Made by a program: the position numbers and the translations under genes. Positions 7,501-15,180 of a stretch of 50,523 nt of DNA are shown here, one piece after another (position 1 is the first letter of the stretch; each line of letters begins with the position of its first letter). This DNA comes from an uncultured Sutterella sp. (lineage in GTDB: Bacteria; Pseudomonadota; Gammaproteobacteria; Burkholderiales; Burkholderiaceae_F). The DNA lies in contig CAJLHF010000011.1 of NCBI GenBank assembly GCA_905206365.1, forward strand, positions 1 through 50,523, read 5' to 3'. The notes under the pieces are model-generated. The model was not told where the DNA came from. It saw only the letters and a list, made by a program, of their open reading frames with translations, and made no database searches.

Positions 7501-8376
7501 GTGTCCGTCGCCACTGCCGATGTTTTGACCTTTTCCCTGCGGGGACGCGTCGCGCGTCCCGCCTACGTCGCGGGCGTTTTTCTTGCGCTGGCGTCGGCCG
7601 CCGTTGCGGGCACGATGTTTGCGGCGGGAACGCAATTGCCTTCTGCGGCCCTCGCCTCGGCGCTCACCGCCTTTTCGGTTCTCTTCGGGCTCGCGGCCGC
7701 GGGACTTCTGGTCTCAAGCGTCGTGCGGCGGCTCCATGATATTTCCTACGGGGGCTTTGCGGCGCTCGTTCTTCTCGTGCCGCTAGCGAACGTCGTCTGT
7801 CTTGCGATTCTCGCGTTTGTGCCCGGGAAACGCGGTGCGAATCGTTTCGGTCCCGCCCCCCGCACATCGGCCGGAAGGGATGCCGGGGAGGACGATGAAC
7901 CGAACGTCTCCGCGGTGCCCCCGTCCGACGTCGTCGACATTCCCGACGCGACTGACGACCCCTCGGGCGTCGAAACCTCTCCGGCCGCCGATGCGGTTCC
8001 TCTTCTCACTTCAGGCCCGACCGCCATGAATGACACTTCCCGCACTGCCGCTCCCGTCTGCTCGAATGCAGGCTCGAACGCGCGTTCGAACACCCGTTCG
8101 GGCGCTCGTTCGCCCGCGAAGCCGAACTTGAAGACGCACCCGAATTCGAAACCGAAAGCGCCCTCGATTGCGGAACCCGTCGAAGTCGTCGACGAGGCCG
8201 AGGCGCGATGCGAACGTGTCTGGGAGGCGGCCCGCGTTGCGGTCGACGACGAAAATCTCTCCGTGCGCCTTCAGGTGAAGGTGCGAAGCGTCGACAAACT
8301 CCGCAAGCTACTCGACAAAGGGCGCATCACGTCCGAGCACTTCAAGCGCTGGAAGCTTCGGATCATGGAACTTTGA
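7501..8376 (+). CDS. DUF805 membrane protein with SHOCT-like C-terminus
   Basis: A 291-residue protein starting at GTG 7501, chosen for the AGGAG site 7 bp upstream and because it opens straight into the DUF805 region. Residues ~10-125 hold four hydrophobic helices and the DUF805 signature RLHDISYGG. Residues ~130-230 are low-complexity (Ala/Ser/Asn/Pro/Lys repeats around 'SNARSNTRSGARS'). The last ~30 residues (LRKLLDKGRITSEHF..) resemble a SHOCT motif, a short oligomerisation tail. DUF805 proteins are inner-membrane proteins of unknown role. Coupled to a second DUF805 gene 4 bp downstream. Confidence 0.75.
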   Translation: MSVATADVLTFSLRGRVARPAYVAGVFLALASAAVAGTMFAAGTQLPSAALASALTAFSVLFGLAAAGLLVSSVVRRLHDISYGGFAALVLLVPLANVVCLAILAFVPGKRGANRFGPAPRTSAGRDAGEDDEPNVSAVPPSDVVDIPDATDDPSGVETSPAADAVPLLTSGPTAMNDTSRTAAPVCSNAGSNARSNTRSGARSPAKPNLKTHPNSKPKAPSIAEPVEVVDEAEARCERVWEAARVAVDDENLSVRLQVKVRSVDKLRKLLDKGRITSEHFKRWKLRIMEL

Positions 8377-8380
8377 CGCC

Positions 8381-8824
8381 GTGAAGCCTCTGGAAGCCCT
8401 CGGCCGACTGGCCCTCGCCGTCTACTATCCGCAGGTACGTACGGGCCGTGCGGTTTTTGCGGCCGAGCTCGCGCTCTGGGCCGCGGCGGGACTCTCGGTC
8501 TGGTCGCTTCTCGACCCGATTGCGGACGCCGCCTGGATCAGCGACGCGATGCTCGTGCGGATCGCCCAGGTCGTTGCGGTTCTTGCGGGCTTTTGGAATG
8601 CGGCGCTTTTTCCGATTTGCGCGCGGCGGTTGCACGACCTCGGACTCTCGGGCTCGTGGGCGCTGATGAACGCCGTTCCCGGCGGAACGATCGCGCTCGT
8701 CGTACTCGGCCTTTCGTTGCCCGGACGTAGCGCGGGGCGCGTTTGGCCCGAACGCGCCGGTTTCTCGGGCGCAGGGAACCTTGCCGACGGCTGCTTCGAG
8801 CGCCTATACAATACCCGAGACTGA
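8381..8824 (+). CDS. DUF805 family membrane protein
   Basis: A 147-residue membrane protein starting at GTG 8381, 4 bp after the preceding stop, so translation is probably coupled. It has about three to four hydrophobic segments and the DUF805 signature ARRLHDLGLSGSW (residues ~82-94). With the preceding gene it forms a pair of diverged DUF805 paralogues. Function unknown. Confidence 0.7.
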   Translation: MKPLEALGRLALAVYYPQVRTGRAVFAAELALWAAAGLSVWSLLDPIADAAWISDAMLVRIAQVVAVLAGFWNAALFPICARRLHDLGLSGSWALMNAVPGGTIALVVLGLSLPGRSAGRVWPERAGFSGAGNLADGCFERLYNTRD

Positions 8825-8841
8825 TTTTTTTGGAGATCACC

Positions 8842-9468
8842 ATGAGCCTTGCGGTTCAGAACGATCGCCTCGTGACGCTTCAGGTCACGATGGCCGATAT
8901 GACGGGAAAGGTCCTTGAGGAAACCGGCCCCGAGGGGATCGTCTACCTCCACGGGCACGGCGACATTTTCCCCAAGATCGAAAAGGCCCTCGAAGGGCGT
9001 TTCGAAGGCGAAGGATTCACGATCCACCTCGAACCCGAAGAGGCATTCGGGGAGTACGACTCGGAGGCGATCCGCATGGTGCCGCTCGAACGCTTGGGCG
9101 ACCCCGAGGCGATCGTGCCGGGGCTCCTTTTCGACGAAGTGCCGGGCGAAGGCCCCGACGGTCGCACCTGGCGCGTGACCGACGTGGCCGATTCGGTGGC
9201 GATTCTCGAAGCGAACCACCCGCTCGCAGGGATCGGCCTTCAGTTTGCGATCAAGGTCGTGAAGGTCGAAGAGCCCGAAGGCGACGCCGTCGGCACGGAC
9301 GACGTGGTCGTGCCGGGGTTCCTCGGCGTTGTCGACAAGCTCGTGGACGAGGACGAAGAGGACGATACCCCCTACGAAAACGTCGAAGGGGCGGGCGCCG
9401 CGTTTTCCGCGTACGACGACGGTTCCTCGATGGCCAAACTCGCAAAGCCTCCGCGCATCGTGCGCTGA
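8842..9468 (+). CDS. slyD: SlyD-like FKBP-type peptidyl-prolyl isomerase
   Basis: A 208-residue cytoplasmic protein; start ATG 8842 after TGGAGAT. The N-terminal ~70 residues match the SlyD FKBP fold (LHGHGDIFPKIEKALEG, the family's active-site region) and residues ~75-130 are the insert-in-flap chaperone domain. An acidic stretch (DEDEEDD, ~168-175) follows. The C-terminal His/Cys-rich metal-binding tail of E. coli SlyD is absent, so a nickel-delivery role is not supported. Prolyl isomerase and chaperone activity is expected from the family. Confidence 0.82.
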   Translation: MSLAVQNDRLVTLQVTMADMTGKVLEETGPEGIVYLHGHGDIFPKIEKALEGRFEGEGFTIHLEPEEAFGEYDSEAIRMVPLERLGDPEAIVPGLLFDEVPGEGPDGRTWRVTDVADSVAILEANHPLAGIGLQFAIKVVKVEEPEGDAVGTDDVVVPGFLGVVDKLVDEDEEDDTPYENVEGAGAAFSAYDDGSSMAKLAKPPRIVR

Positions 9469-9477
9469 GTAAGACTT

Positions 9478-9517
9478 CGGGCGGCTCGGAAAATTCCGGG
9501 GCCGCCCGATTTCTTTT
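9478..9517 (+). terminator. Terminator after slyD
   Basis: CGGGCGGC / GCCGCCCG stem then ATTTCTTTT. It stands between convergent slyD and gluQ. Confidence 0.75.
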
Positions 9518-9546
9518 GAAGTCTTTCTTTTTTGAATCTCGCGTCT

Positions 9547-10479
9547 TCAGGCCGAGCCCTTTTCGACCGGTTCGATAGCTTCGGCTTCGTTCCCCTTGAC
9601 GGGGAGACTCGCAATCCGCTCCGCCCAAAGGGGAACGGCCGCCGTGAGAAACGCCTCCGTCGAGTCGGCCCCGATGTGCGGGAGCCCCAGATGGCGCGCC
9701 GCGCGCTCGAGTTCGCTCAAGGGGTTCGTCGCGTCGACGGGGGTGGCGCCTTGCTGCTTCGAGAGTTTTTCTCCCCGATCGTTCAAAACGAGCGGCAGGT
9801 GCATGTAGCGGGGCGCCCGAGCGCCGAGTGCTTCCGTCAGCACGATTTGACGCGGCGTGTTGTCAAGAAGATCCGCCCCGCGTACGACGTCCGTCACGCC
9901 CGACGCGATGTCGTCCGTCACCACGGCGAGTTGATAGGCCCAAAGCCCGTCGGCGCGCTTCACGACGAAGTCGCCCACCGCTTTTTCGACGTTTTGCGTG
10001 TATTGCCCGTACCAGCGGTCCTCGAACGCCACCATGCGATCGGGCACCCGAAAGCGCAACGCCCGAACCGCCCGCCCGTTCGTCCCAGAGCGGCAGGTGC
10101 CCGGATAGACGGGATAGGGGATTCCGAGGCGCTCGTCCGCCTCTTTCACGTCTTTGCGCGAGCACGCGCACCCGTAGACGAATCCGGAGGCTACGAGCCG
10201 CGCGAGCGCTTCTTCGTATGCGTCGTAACGGTCGTGCTGCCACAGTACGGGTTCGTCCGATACCAGGCCGAAACGCTCGAGCGCGTCGAGAATCGCCCGG
10301 TCCGCTCCCGGAATGTCGCGCGGCGGATCGATGTCTTCGATGCGAACGAGCCACGTGCCGCGATGCGCCCGTGCGTCGAGCCAGCTTGCAAGGGCGGCCA
10401 CGAGACTGCCGCGGTGCAAAAGACCCGTGGGAGACGGGGCGAACCGTCCGCGGTAAGGAAGCGGGGAGGTGTCGGTCAT
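9547..10479 (-). CDS. gluQ: Glutamyl-Q tRNA(Asp) synthetase
   Basis: A 310-residue, truncated glutamyl-tRNA synthetase-like enzyme that glutamylates queuosine at position 34 of tRNA-Asp. Visible: the class I signature FAPSPTGLLHRGSL (residues ~13-26), a zinc-site region with CAC and a later GTC, the catalytic-core segment GLWAYQLAVVTDD, and the KMSKS-equivalent KLSKQ near residue 242. It lacks the anticodon-binding domain of GluRS, and its length is normal for GluQRS. Divergently transcribed from the exporter gene. Confidence 0.92.
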   Translation of the reverse strand: MTDTSPLPYRGRFAPSPTGLLHRGSLVAALASWLDARAHRGTWLVRIEDIDPPRDIPGADRAILDALERFGLVSDEPVLWQHDRYDAYEEALARLVASGFVYGCACSRKDVKEADERLGIPYPVYPGTCRSGTNGRAVRALRFRVPDRMVAFEDRWYGQYTQNVEKAVGDFVVKRADGLWAYQLAVVTDDIASGVTDVVRGADLLDNTPRQIVLTEALGARAPRYMHLPLVLNDRGEKLSKQQGATPVDATNPLSELERAARHLGLPHIGADSTEAFLTAAVPLWAERIASLPVKGNEAEAIEPVEKGSA

Positions 10480-10602
10480 GAGGTTTTCGGACGGAAGGGT
10501 TGAGGGATTCTTTAAATGCTTTGAGCCTTTGAAAATGAGAAGCGATTTCGCGTCGTTCGAAGGTCGTTTGCTAAACTCGACATTTTAGGCGTACGGACAA
10601 AA

Positions 10603-10660
10603 ACAGACGGTTTTCTAAACCCGTCTGTACGAAACCGCAGGAATCCGCAGAAATTCGCAG
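10603..10660 (+). promoter_or_regulatory. Dyad and three 10-bp direct repeats upstream of exporter
   Basis: ACAGACGG-N10-CCGTCTGT (10603-10628) is a perfect 8-bp dyad. It is followed at once by three 10-bp units, each ending CGCAG (10631-10660). The position, just upstream of the MFS gene and in the space shared with divergent gluQ, suggests a repressor operator or leader structure. This is inference. Confidence 0.4.
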
Positions 10661-10707
10661 GCATCGGTTGCGTGCGCCGTCAGGACGACAAAGGAAGCGT
10701 GCGGGAA

Positions 10708-12012
10708 ATGAGCAGAGCAATCAGCGCGGCAAGGACGGCGGAGGCGGCGGAAAACACACGGTCGGCCGAGGAGCGGCCGATCGAGGCCTTCGGACGTGCG
10801 AAGAGCGCCCCGCCCCGACTCAAGGACGCGTTCTTTCTCGCCTTTCTCTCGAGTCTGGGCCCCTTTGCGGCGGGGGCCTATCTGCCGAGCTTTCGGATGA
10901 TTGCCGGGGAACTCGGAGGGTCGATGCTTGCCGTACAGCAGTCGCTCACGATCTACCTCGTCGCCTTTGCGGTGTCGTGCCTTTTCGTGGGGGCGATTTC
11001 GGACGCCTTCGGGCGCCGACGCGTCATCATCGGCGGAACGCTTCTCTTTGCCGTGGCGTCCGTGGGGGCGATGTTCGCGGGGTCTCTGGAAACCCTCTGG
11101 TTCTGGCGCGGCGTTCAGGGCGTGTGCGCCTCGGTCGGTCCCGTCGTCACGCAGGCCGTCGTGCGCGACCGCTGGGAGGGTACGGACGCGGCGAAACTCC
11201 TCTCGCTCATGGCGGTCCTCTTTGCGCTTTCTCCCGCGCTCTCGCCCGTCGTGGGCGGGTGGATTGCAGTCCATGCGGGTTGGCGCATGATTTTCCTTTT
11301 CCTGGCCGTCTTCAATCTCGGCATTTGCCTTTCGGCCGCGCTCGGTCTCAAGGAGTCGCTTCCGCCCGAAAAGCGCCGCGCCTTCGCGCCGGGGGCCGTC
11401 CTCGGGCCGTACGGGCGGGCGCTTCGGCACAAAGCCTTCATGGCGGGCGTTGTGGGTCACGGTTTTTGCTTTCTCGGCGCTATCGTCTATACGGCGGGCT
11501 CGGCCGACTTCGTCCTCAACATCATCGGGATGCAGCCCGATCAGTTTGCCTGGTACATGTTTCCGATCATTGCGGCGACGATGACAGGCGCCTGGCTGAG
11601 CCCGCGTCTTGCGGCGCGCACGAGCCCGAAAAAGCTCGTGCTCGGTGCAGCGGTCGTGATGGCGGTCACGGGTCTCACAACGGCCTGGATCGAGCGCGAC
11701 GCGGCGTTGCCCTATCCGTGGATTTTGTCAACGCCGATCATCTACAGCTTCTGCATGTCGCTCGTGCGTCCCGTCATGAACGTGATGAACCTCGACTACT
11801 TTCCTCAGGCGCGTGGTACGGCGGCCTCGATCCAGCAGTTCTGCCAGACGATGGCCTTCGCGTCCTCGTCCGCCTTGCTCGTACCCCTCATTCTCGGGTG
11901 GGTATCGGGTTACAGCCTCGTGACGGCGGGCTCGGGTCTGTGTGTCTGGGGGCTCTGGGCGATCGTCTTCAGCGAACGCCGACGACTCGGCTTCAAGGAC
12001 GAACGGTTCTGA
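10708..12012 (+). CDS. MFS drug/efflux transporter, Bcr/CflA type
   Basis: A 434-residue integral membrane protein with ~12 predicted helices after a charged N-terminal tail of ~40 residues. The loop 2-3 motif of the major facilitator superfamily is present as GAISDAFGRRRVI, and the helix 4-5 region (RGVQGVCASVGPVV..AVVRDRWEG) fits the Bcr/CflA proton-antiport subfamily. Start is uncertain: ATG 10708 is taken (AAGGA 12 bp upstream); in-frame GTG codons at 10672 and 10699 are alternatives. Substrate unknown; bicyclomycin/chloramphenicol-type or amino-acid export are the family's known roles. Confidence 0.8.
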   Translation: MSRAISAARTAEAAENTRSAEERPIEAFGRAKSAPPRLKDAFFLAFLSSLGPFAAGAYLPSFRMIAGELGGSMLAVQQSLTIYLVAFAVSCLFVGAISDAFGRRRVIIGGTLLFAVASVGAMFAGSLETLWFWRGVQGVCASVGPVVTQAVVRDRWEGTDAAKLLSLMAVLFALSPALSPVVGGWIAVHAGWRMIFLFLAVFNLGICLSAALGLKESLPPEKRRAFAPGAVLGPYGRALRHKAFMAGVVGHGFCFLGAIVYTAGSADFVLNIIGMQPDQFAWYMFPIIAATMTGAWLSPRLAARTSPKKLVLGAAVVMAVTGLTTAWIERDAALPYPWILSTPIIYSFCMSLVRPVMNVMNLDYFPQARGTAASIQQFCQTMAFASSSALLVPLILGWVSGYSLVTAGSGLCVWGLWAIVFSERRRLGFKDERF

Positions 12013-12040
12013 TCGCTCCTTGATCGAATTCGGAAGCGTT

Positions 12041-12074
12041 TCGGCCCAGGGAGAAAATCCCCGGGCCGATGTTT
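12041..12074 (+). terminator. Terminator after exporter
   Basis: TCGGCCC / GGGCCGA stem with an inner AGGG..CCC, then TGTTTAT. The T-tract is moderate. Confidence 0.55.
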
Positions 12075-12146
12075 ATGGTACTTGATCGTGTTGTTGTGTT
12101 CGAGAGAGCGGGTGCCCACATCGTACCCGCTTCCCCGAAGTCTGTC

Positions 12147-12857
12147 TTAACGTTCTTCGCGGGCGGCGCGTTCCGCTACGAGCATCTCCGGCGTCACGAG
12201 CTCGGGGAAGCCGAGTGCGGCGGCAAGCTCGACCGTGTTGCGGCAACGCGCGACGGCGGGCGCGACGTCGAGTTCCGAGGCGGACTGGGCGCCCTGCAGC
12301 ATGGCGATGCCGTCGCAACCGTAGTCACGCGCCATGAAGAGGTCGTGCGTCGTGTCGCCGATCATGACCGTGCGGGCGGCTTCAACTCCCGTTTCGATGC
12401 CGATTTCTTCGAGCATGTCGGGGTTGGGTTTCGGACGGCATTCGTCGGGCGTGCGCGTCGTGACAAAGTAGGGTGCAAGCCCCGTTTGTTCGAGGACGCG
12501 ATCGAGCCCCGGGCGGCTTTTGCCCGTTGCAACCGCCAATTGAAGCCCTTCGGCGTGCAGTCCCTCGATAAGGCGGCGCGTACCGGGGAAAAGCGTCACG
12601 CGCGCTTCGTTCGGGATGTACCAGCGGCGGAAGATTTCGCCGAACTTCGGGTAGTCCTCGTACGCAAGGTCGGGCACGGCCCGGCGCAGTGCGTCCTGCC
12701 AGCCGAGGCCGATCACGGTGCTCGCGGCTTCGAACGCGGGGACGGCAAGTCCGAGCTCGCGGGCCGCGAAACGGATTCCTTCCGCAATGAGAGCGGTCGT
12801 GTCGAAAATCGTTCCGTCCCAGTCGAAAACGACGAGGTCGTAGGGGCGTGTTTTCAT
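12147..12857 (-). CDS. HAD-family phosphatase (phosphoglycolate phosphatase-like)
   Basis: A 236-residue HAD hydrolase. The nucleophile motif DWDGTIFD (residues ~11-18), motif II ATGKS, and motif III/IV (KPNPDML, MIGDTTHD) are all intact, with a helical cap between. Substrate is not defined by sequence; Gph-like enzymes clear 2-phosphoglycolate. Start ATG 12857 is preceded by TGGAGG and overlaps the rluC stop (ATGA), so it is translationally coupled to rluC. The rluC-HAD pair is a familiar arrangement in betaproteobacteria. Confidence 0.85.
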   Translation of the reverse strand: MKTRPYDLVVFDWDGTIFDTTALIAEGIRFAARELGLAVPAFEAASTVIGLGWQDALRRAVPDLAYEDYPKFGEIFRRWYIPNEARVTLFPGTRRLIEGLHAEGLQLAVATGKSRPGLDRVLEQTGLAPYFVTTRTPDECRPKPNPDMLEEIGIETGVEAARTVMIGDTTHDLFMARDYGCDGIAMLQGAQSASELDVAPAVARCRNTVELAAALGFPELVTPEMLVAERAAREER

Positions 12858-13864
12858 CGGGAAGCCTCCAGAGCGTTGAGAAGCGCTTCGCACTCGGGCG
12901 GAAGCGGCGCTTCGATGACGAGGTGCTCGCCCGTAACGGGGTGCGTGAAGGCGAGTTTGGCGGCGTGCAGGAACATGCGGCGGAAGGGTACGCCCAGGCT
13001 CCCGCGGGCGACCGCTTTGTTGAATTCGAAGTCCCCGTACTTGTCGTCGCCGACAAGCGGGTGGCCGGAGGCGAGCGCGTGCACGCGAATCTGGTGGGTG
13101 CGCCCGGTTTTGAGTTCCACGTCGAGGTAGCTGACGGCGCCGTAGCGCTTCAAAAGCGTGAAGATCGAATGGGCGGATAGACCGTCGGACGAAACGCGCA
13201 CGCGCCGCTCGCCCGAAGGAAGGAGATAACGTTCGAGCGGGAATTTGACGTGCTGCCGGTCGTTCACCCAGTCGCCCTTTACGAGCGTGCGGTAGTGCTT
13301 CTCGACGCCCCCTTCCTTCATGAGGTCGTGCATGCGAACGAGCGCCTTGCGGGTCTTGGCGACGATGAGTGCGCCGCTCGTCTCTTTGTCGAGACGGTGG
13401 CAGAGTTCGAGCGACACTTCGTCGGGGCGCGTTGCGCGCAACCGCTCGATCAACCCGTGACGAATGCCCGAGCCCCCGTGGGAGGCAAGGCCCGCGGGCT
13501 TGAGAACAACGAGGAGATGGCGGTCTTCGAATAGGACGGGAAGCGCTTCCGCCGCAAGCGGTGCCGCGGGTGCTTCGGTGACCGGGCGGTCGCTCACGCG
13601 CATGGGCGGCACGCGCACGAGGTCGCCCGTGCGAAGTTTCGTCTGTGCTTCGACGCGCTTTTTGTTAACGCGCACTTCGCCGCCGCGGATCACGCGGTAG
13701 ACGTGGCTCTTCGGAACGCCCTTCGCCAAGCGGAAGAGAAAGTTGTCGAGACGCTGTCCGTCCGTATCTTCGCCGATCAGCACGAACGTGACCCGGTCGG
13801 AGGGAAGGGCGCGCAGCGACCCCGAGGGCACGGCGGAAATTTTGTCGATGGAATCGGCCGTCAT
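12854..13864 (-). CDS. rluC: 23S rRNA pseudouridine(955/2504/2580) synthase
   Basis: A 336-residue RluA-family enzyme. An S4 RNA-binding domain spans ~25-90 (QRLDNFLFRLAKG.., GGEVRVNKKR). The catalytic domain contains HRLDKETSG with the catalytic Asp, and the family's RTHQIRVH motif. RluC isomerises three uridines in 23S rRNA near the peptidyl-transferase centre. It is divergent from rne, as in many proteobacteria, and overlaps the downstream HAD gene by 4 bp. Confidence 0.92.
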   Translation of the reverse strand: MTADSIDKISAVPSGSLRALPSDRVTFVLIGEDTDGQRLDNFLFRLAKGVPKSHVYRVIRGGEVRVNKKRVEAQTKLRTGDLVRVPPMRVSDRPVTEAPAAPLAAEALPVLFEDRHLLVVLKPAGLASHGGSGIRHGLIERLRATRPDEVSLELCHRLDKETSGALIVAKTRKALVRMHDLMKEGGVEKHYRTLVKGDWVNDRQHVKFPLERYLLPSGERRVRVSSDGLSAHSIFTLLKRYGAVSYLDVELKTGRTHQIRVHALASGHPLVGDDKYGDFEFNKAVARGSLGVPFRRMFLHAAKLAFTHPVTGEHLVIEAPLPPECEALLNALEASR

Positions 13865-15180
13865 CGTTTATACTTTTCTATCCTCTGCTAGATCGGGCGA
13901 GCCCCGACGGTCGGGGGAAAACGGGGAATCCGGACCGCTCGGAAAACGCCGAAGGTGTTTGCCTGAAGGCCGATTTTCTCACGTTTTCATAAGGTTTTGT
14001 TCTGACGGACGAACGGCCGGTCTTTCGAGATCGTGCGGCTCGTTCGGCAGTTTTTTTGGTGCGTCCCCGCGAAGGACCCGCCGACGCTCTCATCGGGGGC
14101 GCCGCGCGAGGCTTCGCACGAGGACGCGATCGTCCGCGCGGCCGGCAGGTCGCGTTCGGGCGATGCCACGATTCATAAAGAATTTCGTTTGCCTCTCCGA
14201 AGGCTCACGTTCGACGTACTCGAACGGCAGGGCCGGCGGTGTGGGAAAACGCCTTGTCGACGTGCCGACGGGTGCGACCCGTTTCGCGCGTCACGTTGCG
14301 GCGTGTCGAACAGGATTCGACCCGACCGCGCCGGCACCGCTTCGAGAAGCGGTCGTCCGAAGGTCGAACGCGCACGAGCTCCCCGTGGTTATCCCGGGTC
14401 GAGCCGCCGAACCGAGATTCGGCGCACGGAGACGCGCGGCCCGGGCGAGAGGGTCGGGCGCGCGGGTTGTTCCTTCCCGCGGCCGTACGGACGAACGGAG
14501 CGGATTCGCATGCCGATCCGCATGCTCAGGGCGTCTTCTTTTCCCCGTCGGTTTCTCTCCGCTCCGTGGCGTCGTGTCGTGACTTGATCGGCGAGAGAAT
14601 GCGTTTTGCGAACGGATCGTCGCTTAACGGACGACATTTTCGTCGAACGCATTCGGAAAAATCGGATTCTGTGAGGGATTGAGCCCTGACGGAGGATGCC
14701 GCGTGCCGGCCGAGTGTCGTTTGCCCGTCGTGTTTCGACGCGCGCATTCGACGCGCCCGAAGCCGCACCGACAGCAAAAGGTGGAAGTGGACCGCGCCCT
14801 CGTTTTGCGAGGCGACGCGCGTTCAGACTCCCTTGCGCTCGGCTCCCGTCGGCCGTGACTCTCCCCATCGTGCCGTCCCGCTTGTCGGGCGTGCCGACAC
14901 AGACCGCACACAACCGCAACCGCGCCGTGGTTCGAGAGGACGGGTGCGGGACCGTGCTTCTCCGCAGCGCGTCTCTGCTCGGAGGCGTGTTCGTCGTCCC
15001 GCCCGCCGTCGCCCGAGGACCCGAGGCAAACGAAAGACGGGGAGCGTGCGCCCCTCGGGCATGCGCCCGAGCGAGGCCGAAGCTTCGGTCGGTCCACCGA
15101 CCTGCGCGCCGCTCCTCCCTTTACGGCTTCCGTGGCACGTCTTCCGCCCGCGTCAGTGGCGGCGAAGGAGTGCTTTCACA
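13865..15180 (+). other. Long rluC-rne intergenic region / probable rne leader
   Basis: 1316 bp with no supported gene. rne mRNAs are known to have long autoregulatory leaders, and part of this region probably serves that role. The rne frame stays open upstream to about 14833, but that extension is Arg/Pro-rich and not conserved-looking. A terminator-like hairpin lies at 14002-14057. Confidence 0.5.
14002..14057 (+). terminator. Terminator-like hairpin inside the rne leader region
   Basis: An imperfect stem (CTG..CGAACG..CCG against CGG..CGTTCGGCAG) is followed directly by T7 (14051-14057) on the strand of rne. It could end a short transcript starting near 13870-13990 or act as an attenuator for rne. 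Confidence 0.4.

Noticed and set aside
14833..15180. N-terminal extension of RNase E
   Set aside because: The frame is open but Arg/Pro-rich, has no ribosome site, and ATG 15181 gives the family's normal N-terminus with GGAG upstream.
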